A DNA stretch of 64,000 nt from CALCCV01 sp964388665 (lineage in GTDB: Bacteria > Bdellovibrionota > Bdellovibrionia > Bdellovibrionales > Bdellovibrionaceae), in NCBI GenBank assembly GCA_964388665.1, contig CAYMBJ010000002.1, forward strand, positions 62,001 to 126,000, given 5' to 3'. Shown piece by piece: positions 1 through 8,928 of the stretch (positions are counted from its first letter, which is position 1; every line of letters begins with the position of its first letter). The notes beneath the pieces were generated by a model that saw only the letters and a list, made by a program, of their open reading frames with translations, ran no database searches and was not told the origin of the DNA. The position numbers and the translations under genes are program-made.

Positions 1-744
1 AAGAGCAGAAACCGCGGCTTCCACCTCTGGCAAAAACTCCCCTGTCTTAAAGGTTCCTAAAAAACCACCGGCAGAAAAATTGGGATCTTCGCTGACCTTG
101 CCCGCCAGTTCATCAAAGGGCTCGCCGGCCTCCAAGCGCTTTTTAGCCGCTCTGGCTCGTTCTAACGCGGCTTCCGCCGTGGTCTTTTTAGGATCGAAAA
201 AAATATGTGACAAAGAAAACTCTTCAAAGTTTCGTTTGGCTCCAGGTGCGCGTCGATAGTATTCCGTGAGTGCATCTTCATCACTCACGCGAACTTTTCC
301 TAAAATTTCATTTGTTACCAGATTTTGGCGCTCAATTTTGGTTTTTAAGAAAGCGCGATATGCCGACTCTGAGAAACCCTGTGCAGAGATGGCAGACATC
401 AACTGCTCCGTGGTCAAATTATTTTTCTTCGCTAAATCGCGAATCTCTTGATCGATTCTCTCTGGAGTTGCATTCAAATTCAGGCGTTTGACTTCGCTGT
501 CGATGAGTTTCTCTCTAATTAAAAACTCCGTTTGCATGGCTCGATCTGTTTTGAGTTTCTCGAGATCTAAATCATAAGCCAAAGTTTCGTCTATGGTGCC
601 CTCTTGTTTGATTCGCTCTTTGAGTTCGCGAAAATCAGATTCATAAATCGCTTCAGAGTTCACCAGGATCACCGTACGATCCAGCAGTTCGCCATTTGCA
701 AAAAAAGAAAGTAGAATCAAAACTGTAAACATAAACTTATTCAT
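1..744 (-). CDS. SurA-like periplasmic chaperone/peptidyl-prolyl isomerase (3' end cut by window)
   Basis: The reading frame stays open from an ATG at 744 to the window edge (248 codons). It starts with a signal peptide (MNKFMFTVLILLSFFANG), then a helical SurA-N-like region (roughly residues 20-155). A parvulin segment follows from about residue 160, containing LSHIFFDPKK, FDELAGKVSEDPNFSAGGFLG and GEFLPEVEAAV. Such proteins escort unfolded outer-membrane proteins through the periplasm. The start overlaps the end of the upstream PPIase gene by 8 bp, and a GAGGTG ribosome site precedes the ATG, so translation is probably coupled. It is the third parvulin-family gene in a row. A second parvulin domain, if there is one, lies outside the window. 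Confidence 0.85.
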   Translation of the reverse strand, partial: MNKFMFTVLILLSFFANGELLDRTVILVNSEAIYESDFRELKERIKQEGTIDETLAYDLDLEKLKTDRAMQTEFLIREKLIDSEVKRLNLNATPERIDQEIRDLAKKNNLTTEQLMSAISAQGFSESAYRAFLKTKIERQNLVTNEILGKVRVSDEDALTEYYRRAPGAKRNFEEFSLSHIFFDPKKTTAEAALERARAAKKRLEAGEPFDELAGKVSEDPNFSAGGFLGTFKTGEFLPEVEAAVSAL

Positions 745-1714
745 TTTCACCTCGCGTAGATACCTTCATAGCATCAATTAAACCAACGTCTTTTTTAATA
801 TTTGAACTGCGGATCTGACCATCCAGCCATGCCAGGTACAAGGCTTGCTCACGCTTTGCTTCAATGCTATTCAAGATTCGCTCTCGAACGGACTCAAGTG
901 GCATGGTTTGGGCAGCTTGCTTTTTTTCAACTTTGGCGATGTGCACACCAAAAGGCGAAGTAAAGGGAGCCGATACAGCGCCAATGGCTTGCGAAAACAG
1001 CGGGTCAAAGTAATCAACGCTCCCTTTTTCGATCCAGCCAATTGCTCCCCCGTCAGCCGCGTCCGGAGCAATGGAGTACTTTTTCGCAAGGCTCGCAAAG
1101 TCTTTATCCTTGAGCTCAGCCTTCATCAAATTCGCCTTTGATTCATCATCCACCAAGATGTGCCGAACATAGATGAGTTCCTTGCGCTTAAACTGCTCTT
1201 TATTCTCACTATAGTAATTTTGAATTTCCTGCTCACTCACCGGCGGCTTGTCCTTCTTGAGAAGCTTAAAGACTTCACGCTCCAAAAGAGTGTAGCGCAT
1301 CTTTTTTTTCCAGTCGGATAGAGACAATCCTTGATTTGCGAGTCCTTGCCGAAAGGCATTGTCATCAGGATAGGTGGCGCGGATCTTGTCGATCTCTTTA
1401 TCGACTTCTTCGCTTGAAATCTGAATCTTTTTGATTTCAGCCCACTGGGTGACCAAACTTGAGATTATAAACTCTTGAATGATGGCCTCTTTGGCACGTT
1501 GCACGTGCTGGGCATCTTTGGCAGAAAGTGCATCTAAATCTTTGAGTCGTTTTGCGAGCTGATCGCCAAACTCTTCAGCGGTCATCTCCGCCTTATTGAC
1601 AACAAGGACAGGCTTACTTCGAGGGCTCAAGCTGCGCGTACAGGCACTCACCGAGAGCATTACAAATAGCGGGACTGCTAACCCCTGTTTATATCTAAAA
1701 ATGAGGCCCTTCAT
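737..1714 (-). CDS. Parvulin-type peptidyl-prolyl isomerase lipoprotein
   Basis: This 325-residue protein has a lipoprotein signal with lipobox VSAC (MLSVSAC). A long helical SurA-N-like domain follows. The parvulin PPIase core begins at IYVRHILVDD and continues through FASLAKKYSIAPDAADGGAIG to SPFGVHIAKVEKK. It should be membrane anchored and help fold or sort envelope proteins. I chose the ATG at 1714 because it puts a typical lipoprotein signal at the N-terminus; an open frame extends 25 codons further upstream without signal character. The 3' end overlaps the SurA-like gene. The 105-bp gap to the upstream PPIase gene could hold an internal promoter. Confidence 0.85.
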   Translation of the reverse strand: MKGLIFRYKQGLAVPLFVMLSVSACTRSLSPRSKPVLVVNKAEMTAEEFGDQLAKRLKDLDALSAKDAQHVQRAKEAIIQEFIISSLVTQWAEIKKIQISSEEVDKEIDKIRATYPDDNAFRQGLANQGLSLSDWKKKMRYTLLEREVFKLLKKDKPPVSEQEIQNYYSENKEQFKRKELIYVRHILVDDESKANLMKAELKDKDFASLAKKYSIAPDAADGGAIGWIEKGSVDYFDPLFSQAIGAVSAPFTSPFGVHIAKVEKKQAAQTMPLESVRERILNSIEAKREQALYLAWLDGQIRSSNIKKDVGLIDAMKVSTRGENE

Positions 1715-1819
1715 AACCAGTAGATAAAGGCGAAATGACCTAAAAAGCAACTTGATTCGACATCTGTCCCAGCAAGCGGTTGAGTGCACAGCTTTGTGGT
1801 TTTTTTTGTAGTTTTCGAT

Positions 1820-2647
1820 CTATTTGATCAGCTTAGAGTTTGTTTCTACTGCGTATGACTTCTTAAGGAAGGCAAAATACTGGTTGAATAGAGCTACCTT
1901 CTTCTCTTCCAGAACCCCCATTTTTACGGCTCGCTTATTGGAATTTTCGTATGTTCGTCTACCCGTCATTTTCACAATGTGGAATCCATAAGGTGACCCA
2001 ATCAAACCTTTGATATCGCCAACTTTAATTTTCTCAATAGAATCATAGTAGTTAGGAAAAAGGGTCAATCGCGACTGCCATCCCACATCACCACCTGAGA
2101 GCTTTGATTGTGGATCATCAGAGTAAAGCTTCGCGAGCTCTTCAAAGGGCCGCTTGGATTTTTTAACTTCGGCATAAACTTCGGTAGCTCGCTTTTTGGC
2201 GGCGTTGATCTGCTGAGCTGTCGCGCCCGGCAGGTACTCGATCAAAATGTGACTAAAGCGAATCTCGGGGTTTCTTTTGTACCAAGCCTTCATTTCATCT
2301 TCTGTGGGTTCAATGGCATCTACCTTGGCACCAAGTTCCTTTTCCAAGAGCGATTTGTAGAGCTGCTGGCGAATCAAATCCTGGACCACAGGATCATCAG
2401 CGAGCTTTCTCTTTTCCGCTTCATAAACGCCCATTTCAAAACGAACTAAATCTTCTAAGAACTGCGATTTTGTCGGTGGGTTAAACGTCTCTTTTCGCAC
2501 ATCTTCGTAACGGCGATTGAAATCCGCCAAGCTAATGGCCTTTACAACCTTACCACCCTGTTTAATGACGGCCACAGTTTGGGCAAAGCCGGTGTGTGTA
2601 AAAAGTGTCGATAAAAAAAATATAGAAAAATAAATAAATCTAATCAT
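1820..2647 (-). CDS. PpiC/parvulin-type peptidyl-prolyl isomerase, secreted
   Basis: This 275-residue protein begins with a signal peptide (MIRFIYFSIFFLSTLFTHTGFAQ). The SurA-N-like helical region is followed by a parvulin domain at about residues 140-250, with RFSHILIEYLPG, FEELAKLYSDDPQSKLSGGDVG and GSPYGFHIVKMTGRRT. It probably acts in the periplasm on outer-membrane or secreted clients. The ATG at 2647 has a GGAG 11 bases upstream and gives a clean signal peptide; an ATG seven codons earlier would place Lys, Cys and Cys ahead of it and is less likely. It lies between the acyltransferase gene and the lipoprotein PPIase gene on the same strand, so the three fold helpers probably share a transcript. 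Confidence 0.85.
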   Translation of the reverse strand: MIRFIYFSIFFLSTLFTHTGFAQTVAVIKQGGKVVKAISLADFNRRYEDVRKETFNPPTKSQFLEDLVRFEMGVYEAEKRKLADDPVVQDLIRQQLYKSLLEKELGAKVDAIEPTEDEMKAWYKRNPEIRFSHILIEYLPGATAQQINAAKKRATEVYAEVKKSKRPFEELAKLYSDDPQSKLSGGDVGWQSRLTLFPNYYDSIEKIKVGDIKGLIGSPYGFHIVKMTGRRTYENSNKRAVKMGVLEEKKVALFNQYFAFLKKSYAVETNSKLIK

Positions 2648-2683
2648 GCAACATTTACTCCAGTGCATATTACATCACCAGAC

Positions 2684-3331
2684 CTATTGAGGTTCAATGA
2701 GTTTTGTTGCCTCTTCCCGTGCTTTTGTAAGGCGAATTTCATATTCGCGCGCCAGATCTAAATCGCGAGGGTTTTGCGACTGTTCGACTGGTCCATAGGG
2801 CCCTTCCCACCGAACTACAACTCTAGAAAAAGGTCTAGGAAGAAAAGTCTTATTCCATGATTTTTCAAATCGAATTGCAGAGCTACAGCTCACGCCCGAG
2901 ATAAAGATTGGCAACTGCAACTTCGCTGAAATCTCAAACAGACCAGGTTTGACTTTATATATGGGACCACGAGGGCCATCGACTGCAAAGCTGCAAGAGT
3001 GTCCCTTTTTTAAAAGCTTGATCAGACCCAGGAGTCCCTCAATTGCTCCACGAGAGGAGGATCCACGACTGGTTTTGGCTCCCATCAAGTGAATGACAGT
3101 GTTCATGATCTCGCCGTCTTTGCTTTTGGAGGACAAGGTGGCGATATTATAGTAACCGATCAAAGACAACAGGACGAGCTCATCTCCATGCCAATGAGCC
3201 ATCAAAAAAGGCTGGCGATCCTCGCGCATTTTTTTAAGCTCTGGGGGTTCGATGAGCTGAAAGCGCCAAGTGGCTTTCAGAGCTCGATAGATGACCCACA
3301 CAATAAAGCCTGTCACCTTTTGCTTTAGCAA
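2684..3331 (-). CDS. DUF374 lysophospholipid acyltransferase-like protein
   Basis: This 215-residue protein has an N-terminal hydrophobic segment and the acyltransferase-like motifs of the DUF374 family: AHWHGDE at about residues 45-51 (the HxxxxD-like site) and a DGPRGP box near residue 118. DUF374 proteins are related to the LpxL/PlsC acyltransferases and are thought to act on lipid A or phospholipids at the inner membrane. The exact substrate cannot be read from the sequence. It lies 15 bp after etfA and 36 bp before the PPIase gene, all leftward, so it may link the flavoprotein genes to the envelope genes in one long transcript. Confidence 0.82.
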   Translation of the reverse strand: MLKQKVTGFIVWVIYRALKATWRFQLIEPPELKKMREDRQPFLMAHWHGDELVLLSLIGYYNIATLSSKSKDGEIMNTVIHLMGAKTSRGSSSRGAIEGLLGLIKLLKKGHSCSFAVDGPRGPIYKVKPGLFEISAKLQLPIFISGVSCSSAIRFEKSWNKTFLPRPFSRVVVRWEGPYGPVEQSQNPRDLDLAREYEIRLTKAREEATKLIEPQ

Positions 3332-3346
3332 TTTGAAATCATCTTT

Positions 3347-4327
3347 CTACTTTAAAGTCTTTCTGAACTCTTCAGTCAAAAGGGGCACCACTTGAAAGAG
3401 ATCGCCAACAATTCCGTAAGTCGATTTTTGAAAAATCGGTGCATTTGCATCATTGTTGATGGCGACAATCACTTTGCTGCCGCTCATTCCTGCCAAATGT
3501 TGAATGGCACCTGAAATGCCAATGGCAAAATACAAAGAGGGAGCTACAGTTTTTCCGGTTTGTCCCACTTGCATATTGTGGGGCACCCATCCCGCATCCA
3601 CAACAGCTCGAGAGGCGCCGATTGTTGCACCAAGAACATCGGCCAGTTCTTCTAGCATCTTGAAATTCTCAGGCCCCTTCATGCCGCGTCCACCGGAAAC
3701 AATGATGTTTGCTTCTGTAAGATCCATTTTTTCAGAAGTGCCTTTTACAATTTCCTTGATCAGAGTTTTTAAATTGGATTCTTCCAGGGCGATTTTTTCA
3801 AGTTGCGCTGGACTTCCGCCTCCTGGCGCTGCCATGACCACGAGTTGATTGGGTCTCATGAGCACAAATTGCATGCTGGAGTTTACAAAAGATCCGTTTG
3901 CAAAGCACTTTCCTGCATACATTGGCTTGGTCACTTGAACCGAATCACCCTCCCACTTGCAGGCCACGCCATCGGTAATGATTCCCGAGTTGAATTTCGC
4001 GGCCATTCTTGGATAGAGATCTCGGGCTAAACTGCTTGCTGATGCCATCACGACTTGAGGTTTTGATTTTTCCAAAACTTTAATCATAGCTTGGCCGAAA
4101 GACTCAGGATTGTATTGGTCGGCCTTGGCGCCGCCAATTGCGTAGGCCGTTTTTACATCCCAGGGCGTGCACTCTGCGATGAGTGTCTCGGCATCACTAC
4201 CTACTGCGACAACTTCCTTATCCCATCCGACTCGAGTGGCTTCGCTGAGAAGCTCGAGTGAGCTGCGTTTTAAATGTGATTTTCCTGCTTCAGAAACACC
4301 TTCAATAAAAATTAAAATCTTCGCCAT
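3347..4327 (-). CDS. etfA: Electron transfer flavoprotein, alpha subunit
   Basis: This 326-residue protein is of usual EtfA length. The C-terminal FAD-binding domain is clear: SGGRGMKGPENF, GASRAVVDAGWVP and GQTGKTVAPSLYFAIGISGA at about residues 255-274, followed by an INNDANAPIF segment. With EtfB it forms the soluble heterodimer that passes electrons from acyl-CoA and other dehydrogenases to the quinone pool. The ATG at 4327 has a strong AAGGGAGA site; upstream in-frame codons overlap etfB and were rejected. It starts 10 bp after etfB, so the two genes are co-transcribed. Confidence 0.96.
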   Translation of the reverse strand: MAKILIFIEGVSEAGKSHLKRSSLELLSEATRVGWDKEVVAVGSDAETLIAECTPWDVKTAYAIGGAKADQYNPESFGQAMIKVLEKSKPQVVMASASSLARDLYPRMAAKFNSGIITDGVACKWEGDSVQVTKPMYAGKCFANGSFVNSSMQFVLMRPNQLVVMAAPGGGSPAQLEKIALEESNLKTLIKEIVKGTSEKMDLTEANIIVSGGRGMKGPENFKMLEELADVLGATIGASRAVVDAGWVPHNMQVGQTGKTVAPSLYFAIGISGAIQHLAGMSGSKVIVAINNDANAPIFQKSTYGIVGDLFQVVPLLTEEFRKTLK

Positions 4328-4337
4328 GTTTTCTCCC

Positions 4338-5114
4338 TTACAATACTTTGGCTTCGTCGCGAAGCAGTTGAACCAATTCGTGAACCTGTGCCCCAGCTTC
4401 TCCGGCGAGCATTTTAACGCTGGGCTTTTCAGGTGGCAGCGCAAATTCACTCCATTTTACCTTTGTTGTTTCTGGCGAAATGTCCAAACTTGCAAACTCA
4501 ACCTCTTTTATAGTCTTTTTCTTGGCCTTCATGATGCCAGGTAGGCTAGCATAGCGAGGAACATTTAGGCCCTTGGTAGCCGCCAGAACGGCAGGTGCCT
4601 GCAATTCAATCACTTCTTTTGCGCCACCTTCAATATCTCTTTCCACTAGGGCTTTGTCCCCGGCCATCGAAAATTTAGAAACCACAGTCACATGGGGCAT
4701 TCCTAAAAACTCAGCTATCATTTGCGAAACAGCCCCTGAGTTATCATCAATTGCAATCTTTCCCGTAAATATAAGGTGGGCATTGCCTTCAGTTTGAATC
4801 ACTTTCGCCAAAGCTTTTGCAGTCGGAGTGTTTGCCAAATTCTCAGGGGTGTTGATGGCAATGGCTTCATCTGCACCCATTGCCAAAGCCGTCCGCAGCG
4901 TATCTACAATGCGCGTCTTAGGGCCCGCAGACAGGACGCAAACTTGGGCGCCAGCATTGGCTTCGCGAAAGCGAAGCGCCTCTTCGACAGCATACTCATC
5001 GTAAGGGTTCATCACCCATTTCACTCCGGCGGGATCTAAACCAGTTTTATCCGCAAGGATTTTCACCTTGGTTTCGGTGTCGGCGACTTGCTTAATGCAA
5101 ACAAAAATTTTCAT
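4338..5114 (-). CDS. etfB: Electron transfer flavoprotein, beta subunit
   Basis: This 258-residue protein opens with the family signature MKIFVCIKQVADTETKVKI. It carries the AMP/adenine-nucleotide-binding pattern (NPYDEYAVEEALRFRE, GADEAIAI, IFTGKIAIDDNSGAVSQMIAEFL). It is the partner of EtfA in fatty-acid and amino-acid oxidation. The ATG at 5114 has GGAG seven bases upstream, which decides it over an ATG nine codons earlier. It is the first gene of the leftward series and is transcribed divergently from sdhC across a gap of about 115 bp that should hold both promoters. Confidence 0.96.
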   Translation of the reverse strand: MKIFVCIKQVADTETKVKILADKTGLDPAGVKWVMNPYDEYAVEEALRFREANAGAQVCVLSAGPKTRIVDTLRTALAMGADEAIAINTPENLANTPTAKALAKVIQTEGNAHLIFTGKIAIDDNSGAVSQMIAEFLGMPHVTVVSKFSMAGDKALVERDIEGGAKEVIELQAPAVLAATKGLNVPRYASLPGIMKAKKKTIKEVEFASLDISPETTKVKWSEFALPPEKPSVKMLAGEAGAQVHELVQLLRDEAKVL

Positions 5115-5228
5115 GCTTTTCTCCATTGTAACATGTTGCAATGAGGGCCTGGATCATAGACTTATTTAAGGCCTCGGGTTAGTAATTTCAACTGTTATTC
5201 AATAAGAGATACTGAAGGAGTTTGTATT

Positions 5229-5915
5229 TTGGGAACGGCGACCACTGGTTTAGACTCAAAAAAATCGATTCTCAGCTCTGTAATCAAAAAATACATCATG
5301 GGGCTCACTGGTTTGGTTTGGGCAGGTTTTGTTTTTGGCCACATGGCGGGCAATATGCTCTTGTTTATCAGCCCGGATATGTACAACAGCTATGGACATG
5401 CAATCACATCAGGTGCATTTATTTACGTGGTTGAAGCAGTTTTGATTTTGAGCCTATTGGCCCACGTATTTTTGGCAATTTGCTTAACCAGAGAAAATCG
5501 TAGCTCTAAAGGAATTGCTTATGCTGCAAAACCAAAGACTTCGAAAAAAACCACACTGGCCTCGCAAACTATGATTATTCAGGGTTCAATCATTTTGGTC
5601 TTTATAATTTTGCATATCATTACATTCAAATACGGAACTTATTATGAAACCACCGTCAACGGTGTCCAGATGCGCGATCTGTATCGTCTCATCGTCGAAG
5701 TATTTCACCAGCCATTGTACGTGATTTGGTATGTCGTAGCCCTGTTGGTGCTGCTTTTGCATCTTAAGCACGGCTTTGGTTCTATTTTTCAATCGTTTGG
5801 AATTGTGGAGCACAGTCATCGAAAACTCGTTCATCAAGCCAGCTTAGCCTATGCTGTTGTGGTGGCGGGCGGTTTTATTGCGCAACCCATTTACGTTTGG
5901 ACAATGGTTAACTAG
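5229..5915 (+). CDS. sdhC: Succinate dehydrogenase cytochrome b subunit (b558 family)
   Basis: This 228-residue membrane protein has five hydrophobic segments and histidines placed for haem ligation (GHMAGNML, LAHVFLA, ILHIITFKYG, LHLKHGFGS). The pattern matches the single-subunit cytochrome b of Bacteroidota and delta-type succinate dehydrogenase/fumarate reductase, which needs no SdhD. It anchors SdhAB in the inner membrane and links succinate oxidation to quinone reduction. The start is a TTG with GAAGGAG eight bases upstream; no better ATG or GTG exists. It heads the operon sdhC-sdhA-sdhB. Confidence 0.94.
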   Translation: MGTATTGLDSKKSILSSVIKKYIMGLTGLVWAGFVFGHMAGNMLLFISPDMYNSYGHAITSGAFIYVVEAVLILSLLAHVFLAICLTRENRSSKGIAYAAKPKTSKKTTLASQTMIIQGSIILVFIILHIITFKYGTYYETTVNGVQMRDLYRLIVEVFHQPLYVIWYVVALLVLLLHLKHGFGSIFQSFGIVEHSHRKLVHQASLAYAVVVAGGFIAQPIYVWTMVN

Positions 5916-5973
5916 TGAGCGCTGAGGAACTGCCTGGCGCCTCAACACTCACTAACTAGGAGTTATAAGATTT

Positions 5974-7893
5974 ATGAGCAGAGTACTTGATGCAAAAATT
6001 CCAGCTGGCCCAATTGACAGCAAGTGGACCCAATCTAAGTTTGATATGAAATTGGTGAATCCAGCGAACAAGCGTAAGCATTCCGTCATTGTGGTGGGTA
6101 CGGGTTTAGCTGGAGCTAGTGCGGCAGCCTCCTTGGGTGAGTTGGGTTACAAAGTTAAAGCGTTTTGTGTTCATGAATCTCCGCGAAGAGCTCACTCGGT
6201 AGCAGCACAAGGCGGCATCAATGCCGCTAAAAACTATCAAAATGATGGCGATTCTATTTATCGACTTTTTTACGATACGGTTAAGGGTGGAGATTTTCGG
6301 TCTCGAGAAGCCAACGTGTATCGCCTTGCTGAAGTCAGCGTAAATATCATTGATCAGGCCGTTGCCTCTGGAGTTCCTTTGGCCCGTGAATATGGCGGAC
6401 TGCTTTCTAATCGCTCTTTCGGCGGAGCGCAGGTGTCGCGCACATTTTATGCTCGCGGGCAGACCGGACAGCAGCTTCTTATAGGTGCCTATTCCTCGAT
6501 GATGAGACAGGTGGATCTAGGGAATGTGGATCTCTATCCACGTCGTGAAATGCTGGAGCTGGTGATTGTCGATGGCAAAGCCAGAGGGATCATTTGTAGA
6601 AATTTGTTAACGGGCGAAGTTGAATCCCATGAGGCGGATGCAGTGGTTATGGCCACCGGCGGCTACTCGAATGTTTTTTATTTGTCCACCAATGCGATGG
6701 CTTGTGCTGTAACGGCGGCATGGCGAGCCTATAAACAGGGAGCATACTTTGCCAACCCATGCTTTACGCAAATTCACCCAACCTGCATACCGGTCCATGG
6801 CGAAAATCAATCCAAACTGACTTTGATGTCAGAGTCCCTTAGAAATGATGGCCGGGTTTGGGTGCCTATGAAGGGAGATGATCAGCGACGACCACAGGAT
6901 ATTCCAGATAGTGAGCGTGATTATTATTTAGAGAGAATTTATCCAAGTTTCGGCAATTTGGCTCCGAGAGATGTGGCTTCTCGCCAAGCCAAATATCGAG
7001 TGGATGAAGGGCGCGGCGTCGGCGCGACTAAAAAGGCCGTCTACCTGGACTTTCGTGATGCGATATCTCGCTTAGGAAAAGATAAAATTTCTGAGCGCTA
7101 TGGCAATCTGTTTCAGATGTATGACAAGATCACAGGCGAAGATCCTTACAGCAGGCCAATGAGAATCTATCCAGCTCCCCACTACACAATGGGTGGTTTG
7201 TGGGTGGATTACCAACTCATGAGCACCATTCCGGGACTGTTTGTCGCGGGAGAGGCTAACTTCTCTGATCACGGAGCCAATCGCTTGGGAGCTTCTGCAC
7301 TCATGCAGGGCTTGGCGGATGGCTATTTTGTCTTGCCATACACGCTTGGCAACTACATTGCCGGTACAAAGTTAGAAAAAGTCGCCACTGATCGTGATGA
7401 ATTTCGACAGGCAAAAGCCAATGTTGAGGATGAGTTGACAAAAATGATGGCCATCAAAGGCTCAAGAACTGTGGATAGCATCCACAAAGAATTGGGCAAG
7501 ATCATGTGGGAATACTGTGGTATGGCTCGCAATGAGGCCGGACTAAAAAAGGCGCTGGAGTTGATTCCGAAGTTGCAAGAAAGCTTTTGGCAAGACGTGC
7601 GCATTCCGGGCGAGCTCAAAGGCATCAATCCAGAATTGGAAAAGGCTGGGCGCGTGGCGGACTATCTCGAATTGGGAGAGTTGATGTGCCGTGATGCTTT
7701 GGAAAGAAAAGAATCTTGTGGTGGCCATTTTCGCGAGGAGTATCAAACGCCAGACAATGAAGCCAAGCGAGACGACGAGAACTTTTGTCACGCTGCTGTT
7801 TGGGAGTTTGAGGGCAAAGGAAAAGCGCCGACTCGGCACAAAGAAGAGCTAAAGTTTGAAAATGTAAAACTTGCGACAAGAAGTTATAAGTAA
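5974..7893 (+). CDS. sdhA: Succinate dehydrogenase flavoprotein subunit
   Basis: This 639-residue protein has an N-terminal Rossmann FAD motif (GTGLAGASAA, residues 42-51). The histidine expected to bind FAD covalently is H74 in RRAHSVAAQGG. Active-site segments IHPTCIPVHGE and HYTMGGLWVD follow, with a long helical C-terminus. It oxidises succinate to fumarate in the TCA cycle and passes electrons to the iron-sulphur subunit. The ATG is preceded by AGGAG at a slightly long spacing of 11. It sits between sdhC and sdhB. Confidence 0.97.
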   Translation: MSRVLDAKIPAGPIDSKWTQSKFDMKLVNPANKRKHSVIVVGTGLAGASAAASLGELGYKVKAFCVHESPRRAHSVAAQGGINAAKNYQNDGDSIYRLFYDTVKGGDFRSREANVYRLAEVSVNIIDQAVASGVPLAREYGGLLSNRSFGGAQVSRTFYARGQTGQQLLIGAYSSMMRQVDLGNVDLYPRREMLELVIVDGKARGIICRNLLTGEVESHEADAVVMATGGYSNVFYLSTNAMACAVTAAWRAYKQGAYFANPCFTQIHPTCIPVHGENQSKLTLMSESLRNDGRVWVPMKGDDQRRPQDIPDSERDYYLERIYPSFGNLAPRDVASRQAKYRVDEGRGVGATKKAVYLDFRDAISRLGKDKISERYGNLFQMYDKITGEDPYSRPMRIYPAPHYTMGGLWVDYQLMSTIPGLFVAGEANFSDHGANRLGASALMQGLADGYFVLPYTLGNYIAGTKLEKVATDRDEFRQAKANVEDELTKMMAIKGSRTVDSIHKELGKIMWEYCGMARNEAGLKKALELIPKLQESFWQDVRIPGELKGINPELEKAGRVADYLELGELMCRDALERKESCGGHFREEYQTPDNEAKRDDENFCHAAVWEFEGKGKAPTRHKEELKFENVKLATRSYK

Positions 7894-7909
7894 TACGAGT
7901 GAGGAAATA

Positions 7910-8698
7910 ATGTCGAGTGGTCATATTGATTTAAAATTAAAAGTTTGGCGCCAACGTGATCAACAGAGCACGGGGGACTTTAAGACTTATGATGTACAGA
8001 GAGTTTCTACTGATGCTTCTTTTTTAGAAATGCTTGATGCCCTGAATGAAGAGCTTATTACAAAGGGCGACGACCCCATTGCGTTTGATCACGACTGCCG
8101 CGAAGGGATCTGCGGCTCGTGCGGTTTTATGATCAATGGCGAAGCTCATGGACCTCAGCGCTCAACCACCGTTTGTCAATTGCACATGCGCAACTTCAAA
8201 TCGGGCGAAACCCTCACTCTTGAACCTTGGCGTGCCAAGGCCTTCCCGGTAATCAAAGATCTGATGGCGGATCGAACCGCATTTGATCGTATTATTGCTG
8301 CTGGTGGATATATTTCTGTGAATACCGGAAATGCGCCAGACGCAAATTCAAGTCCCATTCCTAAACACGATGCTGACGAAGCATTTGCTGGAGCGACTTG
8401 CATTTCTTGTGGAGCTTGTGTTGCCGCTTGCAAAAATGCGTCTGCAGCTCTTTTTACGTCTGCGAAGATATCTCATTTGTCGCATTTGCCTCAGGGCAAA
8501 GTGGAAAAGGATCGGCGAGCACTGCGAATGGTGGAAAAAATGGATGCAGAAGGCTTTGGCGCCTGCTCTTCGACTTTAGCGTGTGAGATCTCCTGTCCCA
8601 AGGACATTAGTGTAGTTAATATCGCTCTAATGAACCGTCAGTATTTAAAAGCAAGACTGACGAAACGGCCTGAATCAAGCGGTTCCGAAGGAATTTAA
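7910..8698 (+). CDS. sdhB: Succinate dehydrogenase iron-sulphur subunit
   Basis: This 262-residue protein has complete cluster ligands. The [2Fe-2S] site has C63, C68, C71 and C89 (DCREGICGSCG...TVCQ). The [4Fe-4S] and [3Fe-4S] sites use C164, C167, C170, C174 (CISCGACVAAC) and C219, C225, C229 (CSSTLACEISCP). The third residue of the first 4Fe group is Cys rather than a replacement, so all clusters look intact. The ATG at 7910 has GAGG just upstream; an earlier in-frame ATG inside sdhA is unlikely. It starts 16 bp after sdhA. Confidence 0.97.
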   Translation: MSSGHIDLKLKVWRQRDQQSTGDFKTYDVQRVSTDASFLEMLDALNEELITKGDDPIAFDHDCREGICGSCGFMINGEAHGPQRSTTVCQLHMRNFKSGETLTLEPWRAKAFPVIKDLMADRTAFDRIIAAGGYISVNTGNAPDANSSPIPKHDADEAFAGATCISCGACVAACKNASAALFTSAKISHLSHLPQGKVEKDRRALRMVEKMDAEGFGACSSTLACEISCPKDISVVNIALMNRQYLKARLTKRPESSGSEGI

Positions 8699-8928
8699 TA
8701 TCACCTGAAACCCGCAGTCCCGTTGAAGTATAAGAGAGAATCAAAGAAAGTATCTAGGTGGAACTCTGGGATGTGAGTTCCGTTTTTTGCCAAAAGTCAT
8801 AAGGACCTACAAAAGCCCAGATTCAAATATGTCAAGTAAATCTCCTACCTCAATAAACTCTTAACAAGTACCATTTTGGAACTACCCCAAGATGAGCTTC
8901 TAAAGAATCGAATGAAAAGGAGAAAACC

